Shown here piece by piece: positions 8,301-13,514 of a stretch of 13,514 bases of DNA; the first letter of the stretch is position 1, and every line of letters begins with the position of its first letter. Under the pieces are notes generated by a model. It was not told where the DNA came from. It made no database searches and worked only from the letters and a program-made list of their open reading frames with translations. The position numbers and the translations under genes were made by a program. The stretch comes from Planctomycetota bacterium (GTDB lineage Bacteria; Planctomycetota; Planctomycetia; Pirellulales; Pirellulaceae): the NCBI GenBank assembly GCA_026692885.1, contig JAPLNJ010000252.1:1-13514 (forward strand), in the 5' to 3' direction.

Positions 8301-8711
8301 ATGTCGCTCGAGCGCGCCGCCGTGAAGGCGGCCAAAGACCGGCTGCGGCCGATCCTGATGACGGCGATCGCCATGTTACTGGGCACCTTGCCGATGGCCT
8401 TGGCTTTGGAAAAAGGCAGCGAGATGACAGCCCCGTTGGGCTGGGCCGTCATCGGCGGCCTGGTGGTCTCGACCTTCGCCACGCTGCTGGTGGTGCCGGC
8501 TTTGTTCACGCTGCTGATGCGCGGCGCCAAACGGATGCCGCCCTCGCTCGATCCCGACGATCCCACCAGCCTCTATTACGACGGCGGTGAGGCTGCTGCG
8601 GCCCATCCGGCCGAGCGGACACGTGCCGCCGCCACCGGGTCCGAACCCGCATCGCCGGACGCGTGCCAACAACTCCCTCCCCCGCCATTATCTTCGTCAG
8701 GAGCACCATGA
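5382..8711 (+). CDS. RND-superfamily efflux pump, inner-membrane permease subunit
   Basis: This 1109-residue proton-driven transporter has the duplicated RND layout. TM1 is near 11-30 and is followed by the first periplasmic porter domain (about 31-335); TM2-6 lie at about 336-488 and TM7 near 521-538. The second porter domain (about 540-885) precedes TM8-12 (about 888-1047). TM4 reads GILVDVGIVTVEN: Asp399 matches AcrB Asp407, but the next residue is Val400 where AcrB has Asp408. In TM10, IGVSVSNSV has Ser957 where AcrB has Lys940. RLRPILMT keeps Arg987 and Thr994, matching AcrB Arg971 and Thr978. A cytoplasmic tail of about 60 residues, rich in Ala and Pro, follows TM12. ATG 5382 starts directly at the cytoplasmic helix before TM1, though its Shine-Dalgarno is weak. 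The stop overlaps the adaptor start (ATGA). The family is secure; the substrate could be drugs, lipids or metals and cannot be read from the sequence. Confidence 0.94.
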   Translation: MNLIAFALRKPITLATVILSLVGGGLLALSQMRVDIFPALNMPQIYVVNNYAGMDPSQIEGFITNVYEQNFQYVDGMKSIESKNIQNLTLIKLTFYPGTDMSAAMSQVVSLANRAGGQMPPSVLPTFVMRFDAANVPIGYLVLDSATRPLGQLTDLGIFRIKPLLVEQVPGTVSFAPFGSNTRAIVVMVDPDRLRSYNLSPEDVVRALGTGNVVAPSGNLYTRGQMPLVQTNAMVADPQELASIPIQAGKNVYIRDVATVQDGTDINFGCALVNSRKSVYIPVVKKDTASTLTVVQQIHKAMPLFRSAVPEDVQVRYEFDESPTVRASIKTVASEAAIGAVLTGLMILIFLRDLRSVVVVLVSIPLSLVGALLGLWLFGHTINIMSLGGLALSIGILVDVGIVTVENTHAQMHHATSITRAVRQSDAATASARLLSMLCVLAVFIPTFLMKEPVRSLFMPLTVAVGVAMIVAFVLSSTVVPVMSVWLLRHQPKLVGPEGFLDRMLPRFGRIVRGIVRRRRLVVPAYLVVCGLVLWFVGRQVGTELFPQVDSGQFVLRFRTPPGSNYELTRKVATKILEVIDEQAKHEVAISMGYVGLAATNTATNNLLLFMRGTDDGQLRVRLQPDTHVRLSDLRDRLRKALPEEVVPWLAGVLEQTGWSHEEAQARARLTSFGFEPGDVVSQVMSFGSPTPIEVVVMGSNRDDIRAHALKVLGEMKKISTLRDVQLYQLLDYPTVRIDIDRERAGLSGVSIKDVTDALLVGTSSSRYVARNYWRDPKSGVDYQIQVQVPAQRMDRPEKIETLPLQKIDADTNLLVRDVATVRPGTTPGQIDRSSMQRYLSVVANVEGEDLGRATQHIYQALADAGQPPRGVRVQVRGQVAPMEEMFRSLAVGLALAVVVILIMLTGYFQSLRLGLISIGSVPGVVAGVATILWLTGTTLNIESFMGSIMCIGVSVSNSVLLSTFMEADWRKGMSLERAAVKAAKDRLRPILMTAIAMLLGTLPMALALEKGSEMTAPLGWAVIGGLVVSTFATLLVVPALFTLLMRGAKRMPPSLDPDDPTSLYYDGGEAAAAHPAERTRAAATGSEPASPDACQQLPPPPLSSSGAP

Positions 8712-8713
8712 TG
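8699..8713 (+). promoter_or_regulatory. Translational-coupling junction of pump and adaptor (ATGA overlap with Shine-Dalgarno)
   Basis: AGGAG (8699-8703) lies inside the end of the pump gene. ATG 8708 overlaps the pump TGA (8709-8711) as ATGA, and a second ATG follows at 8711. The spacers are 4 and 7 bases, so ribosomes may start at either Met codon. The overlap implies that pump and adaptor are made in linked amounts. Confidence 0.8.
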
Positions 8714-10219
8714 CTACACGCGCCACCACACGCCGGACGCGCCAATTTCGAAGTTGCACATTTTTCCGTGTTCGTACGCCAATGGCGTTATGTCCCACAG
8801 CCCAGGGTTGCGCAGCTACCCTGGGTTCGGTCGGTCGGGTTCGCGCTGGCGCTCCTGACGACCGTGGCCGGCTGCCGCGAGAAACCGCAGGCCCCCAGTT
8901 TGTCCACAAACGTCGTCCCCAAGGTGCGCGCCGTGAAGCCGGAAATCCGGAACCTGACCCACACGGTGGCCCAGCCGGGATATGTCGAGGCGTACGAGCA
9001 GACCTCGCTGTACTCCAAGGTCTCTGGCTTCATCAAAAGCTTCTCCGTGGACATCGGCCAGCAGGTGAAGAAGGGCGAGGTCTTAGCCGAAATCTTTGTG
9101 CCCGAATTGGAAGAGGAACTCCAGCGGAAGCAAGCCCAGGTCCAGTTGGACAAGCAGAGCATCGAGCATGCGCAACGTTTGGTGCAAGTGGCAGAAAGTG
9201 ATGTTCAAACCGCGATTGCCCGCCTCCACGAGGCCAAGGCGAACGTGGGCAAGTTTCAGGCGGAAGTGGTCCGCTGGGAATCCGAGCTGAAACGATTGAC
9301 CCAAATGGTGCAGGAAAGAGTGGTGGACCGGCAAGTCTTGGACGAGTCGCTGAAACAGCGGGACTCGGCCAAGTCGGCGCGCGATGCCGCCGAAGCCGGC
9401 GTCGCAGCCCGGGAAGCGGAACGGGTGTCCGCAGAGGCCGACATGGCTAAGGCCAAGATCGACGTGGAAGTCGCCCGGTCCAAGGTCCTCGTCTCCGAGG
9501 CCGATGCGCGCCAGACGGCCGCGATGCAGTCCTATACGAAAATTGCCGCCCCGTACGATGCTGTGGTAACGGTGCGAAACGCCAATACGGGCGACTTCGT
9601 GCAAGCGGCCTCCGGCGACAAGTCGGCGGCCAAGGGCGCGCCGATCTTCGTGGTGGCGCGGACCGACCTGTTCCGGCTGTTTGTGGAAGTGCCCGAGGCC
9701 TTCGCCCGTTATGTGCAGGTGGGGACGAAGGCGATGGTGCGTGCCGAGGCCCTGAACGGACTGGAGATCCCCGCCACGGTCACGCGTACATCCTGGAGCC
9801 TGGAAGTGAAGTCGCGGACGCTACGGACCGAAATCGATCTGCCCGCCAAGGATTGCGACGGACTCCGGCCCGGCATGTATGTATACGGCAAAGTCATCAT
9901 CGAACAGCCCCAGGTGCGCGTGCTGCCTTTGGAAACGCTGCTCGTGTTGGGCAACCAGAACTACTGTTACCTCCTGGAAGATGGCAAAGCCGTCAAGACT
10001 TCGGTGCAACGCGGCATCAGCGAAGGGGCCTGGGCCGAAGTGCTGAAGAAGAAGGTCGGGGATTCCTGGACGGACTTCACGGGCGACGAGGCGGTCATCG
10101 CGGGCGATCTGTCCGAACTGGCCGATGGTGAGGCGGTGGCCCTCGTGCCGGTCGAATCCTCCGGAACTGGCGCTGGCGTCTCTACCGACGGGACGCCGTC
10201 CTCAAGTTGCCAAAGGTGA
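8708..10219 (+). CDS. Efflux RND transporter periplasmic adaptor (membrane-fusion protein), predicted lipoprotein
   Basis: This 503-residue HlyD/AcrA-type adaptor would bridge the RND pump and the TolC-type channel. A hydrophobic stretch at 43-55 ends in the lipobox VAGC with Cys56, so the mature protein is probably lipid-anchored. The first lipoyl half (about 95-128, with VSGFIKSFSVDIGQQVKKGE) leads into a long coiled-coil hairpin (about 132-275, Ala/Glu/Gln/Lys-rich). The second lipoyl half (YTKIAAPYDAVV, 276-287) is followed by the beta-barrel domain (about 312-378) and the membrane-proximal domain (about 400-480). The closing 20 residues are Ser/Gly/Thr-rich. The start is set by ATGA overlap with the pump gene and AGGAG upstream. 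The 40-odd residues before the hydrophobic stretch are far longer than a normal lipoprotein n-region, so a downstream start such as GTG 8768 is possible. Gene order pump-then-adaptor is the reverse of acrAB. Confidence 0.92.
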   Translation: MMLHAPPHAGRANFEVAHFSVFVRQWRYVPQPRVAQLPWVRSVGFALALLTTVAGCREKPQAPSLSTNVVPKVRAVKPEIRNLTHTVAQPGYVEAYEQTSLYSKVSGFIKSFSVDIGQQVKKGEVLAEIFVPELEEELQRKQAQVQLDKQSIEHAQRLVQVAESDVQTAIARLHEAKANVGKFQAEVVRWESELKRLTQMVQERVVDRQVLDESLKQRDSAKSARDAAEAGVAAREAERVSAEADMAKAKIDVEVARSKVLVSEADARQTAAMQSYTKIAAPYDAVVTVRNANTGDFVQAASGDKSAAKGAPIFVVARTDLFRLFVEVPEAFARYVQVGTKAMVRAEALNGLEIPATVTRTSWSLEVKSRTLRTEIDLPAKDCDGLRPGMYVYGKVIIEQPQVRVLPLETLLVLGNQNYCYLLEDGKAVKTSVQRGISEGAWAEVLKKKVGDSWTDFTGDEAVIAGDLSELADGEAVALVPVESSGTGAGVSTDGTPSSSCQR

Positions 10220-10306
10220 TCGTCTCGGCCTGGCGGACTTTGCGGGTTGCACCGGCTATCGATCCTCCAATCGCCTATCTCCGTCAAGTTTCATTGGTCC
10301 CTAATA

Positions 10307-10319
10307 CTGGAATATCCAG
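10307..10319. promoter_or_regulatory. Short inverted repeat upstream of the porin gene
   Basis: CTGGA-ATA-TCCAG has two exact 5-base arms around 3 bases and lies 120 bases before the porin start. It could be an operator, but an inverted repeat this short can arise by chance. I saw no convincing promoter hexamers or terminator in the rest of 10220-10438. Confidence 0.25.
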
Positions 10320-10438
10320 CGATGCCCGATTCATCCAAATGGGGAGATTTAGAATTGTCGCCGAATGAATTTCCAATCCAGACCCGACGCATGGATGCAC
10401 ACGTCGAGTTGACGCATTGAAGCAACGGAGTGTTCCGC

Positions 10439-12136
10439 ATGAAAATCCTCAGATTCGTTTGGCTGGCTGCGCTGCTGGCCGCTGTTTTCGTTGGTCCAAG
10501 CTTGGGTCGCGCTCAGTATCGGGCATCCGTTGATAATGTGAGTCCTGGTTTGCCCAATCAAACGCTGGCTTTGGCGGACGGGGATGGTGCGGCAGCAACC
10601 GCCCCGCAGGCTTCGGCCGGGGTGCTGACGGACGAAGCGATCAAACGCATCGTCGACCAGCGTCTCGCGGAGATCAAGCAGGAGGAAGAGCAGAGGAAGA
10701 AGGAGGCCGCGGAGAAAGGCTACGAAGTCGGCACCGACCTGAGCCTTAAGGCCAGCCTTAAAGACGGCCTGTTCCCCTGGCTGGAAACGCCCAACAAAGA
10801 CTTCACGATGCATCTGGGCTGCTGGTTCCAATGGGATAATGTCTGGTGGAACCAATCCCCCGGCTTGAAGGCCGCTAGGGGCGCCAACGCAGGCCCTACA
10901 CAAGGAGTGGCCTCCGGCAATGCCCTAGGCGGGATCGGCGATCTGCAAGACGGCGTCTATTTCCGCCGGATCCGTCCCAATGTCGAGGGCACGTTCTGGG
11001 AAACCGGCGAGTACCGCTTTATTCCGGCCTTCGAGAATAATCAATTCAACACGGCCGGGATCGATGAAATGTGGGTGGGCGCCAAGGGCCTCCCCTTCAT
11101 CGGGACGCTCCGCGTGGGGCACGTCAAGAACGCGATGGGCCTGGAAGCCGACATGACCGCTTCCAGCCGCTGCATGACGTTTATGGAACGCTCCAACTAC
11201 TCCGAAGCCATCGAACTCAACCAGAACTTCGTCACCGGCCTGTGGTTGAGCAACACGTACGCCGAGGAACGCGGGACGTGGACGTTTGTGACCTTTCGTC
11301 CCGATCAAGGGTCCTCCACCGATGCTTTCTTCGGTGACGGTCAGTGGGGCCTGCAGGGTCGCCTCACCGGTCTGCCCCTGTATGAAGATGACGGCCGGCA
11401 CCTGATGCACCTGGGCATCTCGAGCGGATTTCGCAACGGAACGACCAATCTCGCGATCTCGCCGACCCACACCGTCCAGATGCGTGCCCGACCCGAAATG
11501 CGCGATGACGTCCCCGGCGGCGGCCTGATCAACTCCGATGCGAACCGGATGATCGACACCGGGGTGATGGCGTCCGACGCGCAATACCTCCTGGGCCTCG
11601 AAGCTTTGTATATCCGGGGGCCGATGTCGCTACAGGCCGAGTATGGCTGGACTTGGATCGAAAGCGTGACGGGCATCTTCAACCCGTACACAAACCCAGG
11701 GGCCGCATTCACTCCCTTTGCCACTTCGCAAAACTACATGTTCAACGGCGGCTACGTCCAGTTGGCGTACACGCTGACCGGCGAGAATCGCTCCTACGAC
11801 AAACGCATGGGCACTCTGGGCCGGGCTTACTTAGGCAGTCACGGTCCCTTCAGCAACGCCTGGGCGGTTCAGGATGAGAATGGGTGTGTGAACTGGAGTT
11901 GGGGCGCCTGGGAAATCGCCGCCCGCTACTCGTTTGCGAACCTGAATAACGGCAGCGGGACTAACCGCATCCAAGGCGGCATCGAGGACGGCTTCGGCTT
12001 GGCGCTGAACTGGTATCTGAACAACAACTTGACCGTAAACTTCGACTGGATCTACGACCATCGTTACGGCCTGCCGACGGATTCCGTACCGGGCGAGACC
12101 AACGGCTTCGGATCGCGGGTGCAATTCCAATTCTAA
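10439..12136 (+). CDS. Outer-membrane porin of the OprO/OprP (phosphate-selective porin) type
   Basis: This 565-residue protein is predicted to be a beta-barrel channel. Residues 1-25 form a signal peptide ending near GRAQ. A low-complexity Ala/Gly segment (about 45-60) and a charged helix (about 64-92, rich in Glu, Lys and Arg) come before the barrel, which starts near 120. The barrel shows alternating aromatic strands such as DGVYFRRIRPNVEGTFWETGEYRF (171 onward), typical of O/P porins, and a C-terminal Phe (RVQFQF), the usual signal for barrel insertion. ATG 10439 has GGAG (10427-10430) 8 bases ahead, which favours it over the in-frame GTG at 10430. The charged helix may trimerise or reach toward the cell wall; that is inference. 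Phosphate selectivity is a family name and not shown here. The Cys-rich gene follows 85 bases later, with no terminator between them. Confidence 0.85.
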   Translation: MKILRFVWLAALLAAVFVGPSLGRAQYRASVDNVSPGLPNQTLALADGDGAAATAPQASAGVLTDEAIKRIVDQRLAEIKQEEEQRKKEAAEKGYEVGTDLSLKASLKDGLFPWLETPNKDFTMHLGCWFQWDNVWWNQSPGLKAARGANAGPTQGVASGNALGGIGDLQDGVYFRRIRPNVEGTFWETGEYRFIPAFENNQFNTAGIDEMWVGAKGLPFIGTLRVGHVKNAMGLEADMTASSRCMTFMERSNYSEAIELNQNFVTGLWLSNTYAEERGTWTFVTFRPDQGSSTDAFFGDGQWGLQGRLTGLPLYEDDGRHLMHLGISSGFRNGTTNLAISPTHTVQMRARPEMRDDVPGGGLINSDANRMIDTGVMASDAQYLLGLEALYIRGPMSLQAEYGWTWIESVTGIFNPYTNPGAAFTPFATSQNYMFNGGYVQLAYTLTGENRSYDKRMGTLGRAYLGSHGPFSNAWAVQDENGCVNWSWGAWEIAARYSFANLNNGSGTNRIQGGIEDGFGLALNWYLNNNLTVNFDWIYDHRYGLPTDSVPGETNGFGSRVQFQF

Positions 12137-12221
12137 TGATCCATCGCAAGCCATCCGCTGCGCACCAATCGTCGAGGAGTCCACGACGACTTCTCACCTC
12201 ACCTGGAAGGGAACTCAAATC

Positions 12222-12695
12222 ATGAAAGCTTGTCTCCTGACATTCTGCGGAAGTTTCGTACTGGTAGGCGCCGCATGGGCTGCCGGTGCTGCGTGCGATG
12301 GCCCTCCGACGGGCGGTGCGACGACGGATGAAGCGGCGGGTTGCTGCGCCGGCTCCTGCGGCACCTCGGCCTGTAAAGTCTGTGTTCCGGAAGCGACCAA
12401 GAAGAAGAAGGATAAAGTCGCCTACAGCAGCAAGTGCGTCGATTTCTGTGTGCCGAAACCCTCGCTCCACGGTGTCTGCAGCGCCGGCGCTTGCGGCGGG
12501 AACGGGGACTGCAACGCGTGCGCAGCGCAGGCCGGCGTCTGCCAAGCGTGCGGCGGTGCGGGCTGCATCAAGTGCGGACGCGTCCGCACCAAGAAAGTGT
12601 TGATCAAGAAGGTTAAGTCGATCGAATCCGATACTTACAAGTGCGTTCCACGGTCCGTGTGCGGGGACCAAGCCACCTGCGGTCCTTGCCAATAA
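12222..12695 (+). CDS. Small secreted cysteine-rich protein with repeated CxxC pairs, function unknown
   Basis: This 157-residue protein has a signal peptide (1 to about 22, cleavage near AWAAGA) and 22 cysteines, 20 of them in the mature part. CxxC pairs occur at 51-54, 97-100, 107-110, 115-118 and 153-156, with CxxxC at 72-76. A Lys-rich patch lies at 60-65 and a basic segment CGRVRTKKVLIKK at 118-130. The arrangement 'DFCVPKPS' (74-81), then 'CGRVRTKK', then 'YKCV' (139-142) matches a pattern I remember from many uncharacterised planctomycete proteins. The spacing suits metal binding or a disulfide-stapled envelope protein, but neither is shown. ATG 12222 has GGAAGGGA (12205-12212) upstream. 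It follows the porin gene at 85 bases and ends just before a terminator, so the two may form one transcript. Confidence 0.85.
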   Translation: MKACLLTFCGSFVLVGAAWAAGAACDGPPTGGATTDEAAGCCAGSCGTSACKVCVPEATKKKKDKVAYSSKCVDFCVPKPSLHGVCSAGACGGNGDCNACAAQAGVCQACGGAGCIKCGRVRTKKVLIKKVKSIESDTYKCVPRSVCGDQATCGPCQ

Positions 12696-12724
12696 TCCGT
12701 TGCTTCGTGCCGTTGTTTGACAAG

Positions 12725-12759
12725 CGCCTCCCGATCTCCGGGAGGCGATCGCTTTTCTT
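12725..12759 (+). terminator. Rho-independent terminator after the Cys-rich gene
   Basis: CGCCTCCCG (12725-12733) and CGGGAGGCG (12739-12747) form a perfect 9-bp GC-rich stem with the 5-base loop ATCTC. A T-rich tract GCTTTTCTT follows 3 bases later. It lies 30 bases after the stop codon of the Cys-rich gene and is the clearest terminator in the window. Confidence 0.8.
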
Positions 12760-12771
12760 GAACCAACTTGA

Positions 12772-12789
12772 CGGTGCAGTCGGGCACCG
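12772..12789. other. Small hairpin in the convergent gap
   Basis: CGGTGC and GCACCG form a perfect 6-bp stem with a 6-base loop. No T-run follows on either strand. It may act as a weak terminator for the convergent - strand gene or be chance. I see nothing else with structure in 12790-12930. Confidence 0.25.
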
Positions 12790-12930
12790 CCAGCCGCGTC
12801 CACCCCCTGGGCGAAGGCTGCGAGGCTGACGCCCAATGTCACTTACTTTGCACTCGGACATAGTGAGCCGCAAGACGCTAGCCGCGGGTGCCCCCGCTCG
12901 GCCAGTTTTCGGCACCGAGCGTAACGGTCT

Positions 12931-13514
12931 TCACTTTAGACGGACGGCAGTCCAAGCGGAGACAGCCGCGAGCGGACCCACGGTCGGCGTCACAAACAAG
13001 ACGGCCCGGCCGGCACGCAGATTGGGACGCAGATGCTTGCCGACGTCGACCAGGCCGTGGCGAATAGGCACTTGCGTGTCGAAATGACGCACCTCGACAT
13101 CGCGGGCGGCCAGAGTGGCGATGTGTTGCGGCCCGGTCAGGTCGTCGGGCCAGCTGCCGATTTGGACCAGTCGACCATCGTTGGCCTGGGCACTCAGGCC
13201 AACCGCTGCCAGAGCCCCAATCACCCCGCCGTTCGTGCCGCCCAATCCCTCCAGATGGATTCCTCAATCGCCGGCCAACGTTCGCGCGGTCTTCTGAGTC
13301 ACCAGTTCCTGCTGACAGCGCCGGCCGAAATCGACCACCGTCGTCGGCACCGCCTCCGCCACACACAGTCCCGAATCGCTGCCCGGTACGAACCACTGCT
13401 GCATGCGTTCGCGCAGACGCTGGATCAAACCCAGGTGAGCGGGATGGCCGAGCGGCTCCAGCAAGATTGACGCCGAGCCGTTGTGGCTGGTATACGGTAC
13501 GCGCGGATCGTCCA
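12931..13514 (-). pseudogene. TiaS-like gene, 5' end outside the window, interrupted by an in-frame TGA
   Basis: Read on the - strand from the right edge, one frame gives RVPYTSHNGSAS (receptive to alignment with the 'P.KTRGN.A' part of TiaS-type proteins), then a stretch to TLAGD, then TGA (13264-13266). It continues in the same frame with GIHLEGLGGTNGGVIGALAA, WPDDLTGPQ and a final segment ending at 12931. The Gly-rich 'G..GVIGALAA' motif resembles TiaS, the enzyme that adds agmatine to the wobble cytidine of isoleucine tRNA in archaea; bacterial relatives are of unclear function. Both halves look equally conserved, so the TGA interrupts what was or is one protein. Nonsense mutation, sequencing error and recoding (selenocysteine or read-through) all remain possible. 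The N-terminal part with the expected IGIDDTDS-like motif is outside the window. Family identity is from memory and moderate. Confidence 0.6.

Noticed and set aside
13240..13263. Selenocysteine insertion element after the in-frame TGA
   Set aside because: The only stem has 5 pairs, with the loop 8-15 bases after the TGA, closer and weaker than known bacterial elements.
12878..13396. A 172-codon - strand frame that is uninterrupted across the TiaS-like region
   Set aside because: It is a shifted frame of the TiaS-like gene with Arg/Gly/Ser-rich composition. The conserved motifs are in the frame that carries the TGA.
13033..13470. A 145-codon + strand frame over the TiaS-like region
   Set aside because: It is antisense to the conserved frame, starts without a ribosome-binding site and shows no recognisable motif.

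Overview
The window reads as a piece of a high-GC, Gram-negative-type chromosome, most likely from the Planctomycetota. The evidence is the family style of several genes: a planctomycete-type sigma-54 activator, a short Cys-rich secreted protein with the 'DFC.P.PS ... CG.VRTKK' pattern I associate with this phylum, an O/P-type porin with a charged N-terminal helix, and an RND pump of a type common in Planctomycetota and Acidobacteriota. The phylum call is inference from remembered families, since no search could be run. I saw no tRNA, rRNA, CRISPR array or insertion sequence.

Region 1 (1-3260, + strand) looks like a nitrogen-control unit. A sigma-54-dependent NtrC-type activator lacks the first half of its receiver domain. 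A 327-base gap follows, then a glutamate dehydrogenase. The gap holds a perfect 15-base palindrome (a candidate activator site), a near-perfect -24/-12 sigma-54 promoter about 100 bases further on, and an 11-bp hairpin directly against the ribosome binding site of the dehydrogenase. I consider this the most interesting part of the window.

Region 2 (3365-10219) is a complete tripartite efflux system. A TolC-type outer-membrane factor lies on the - strand. Divergent from it across a 361-base gap are an RND inner-membrane pump and a lipoprotein-type membrane-fusion adaptor on the + strand. Pump and adaptor overlap by ATGA and are surely co-translated. The pump keeps only one of the two adjacent TM4 aspartates of AcrB and lacks the AcrB Lys940 equivalent.

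Region 3 (10439-12759, + strand) holds an O/P-type porin and a secreted protein with 22 cysteines, ended by a clear intrinsic terminator. The two may share a transcript, and both products are expected in the cell envelope.

Region 4 (12931-13514, - strand) is the 3' part of a TiaS-like gene that runs off the right edge. Its conserved reading frame is broken by one in-frame TGA, so it is either a decaying gene, a sequencing error or, less likely, a recoded codon.
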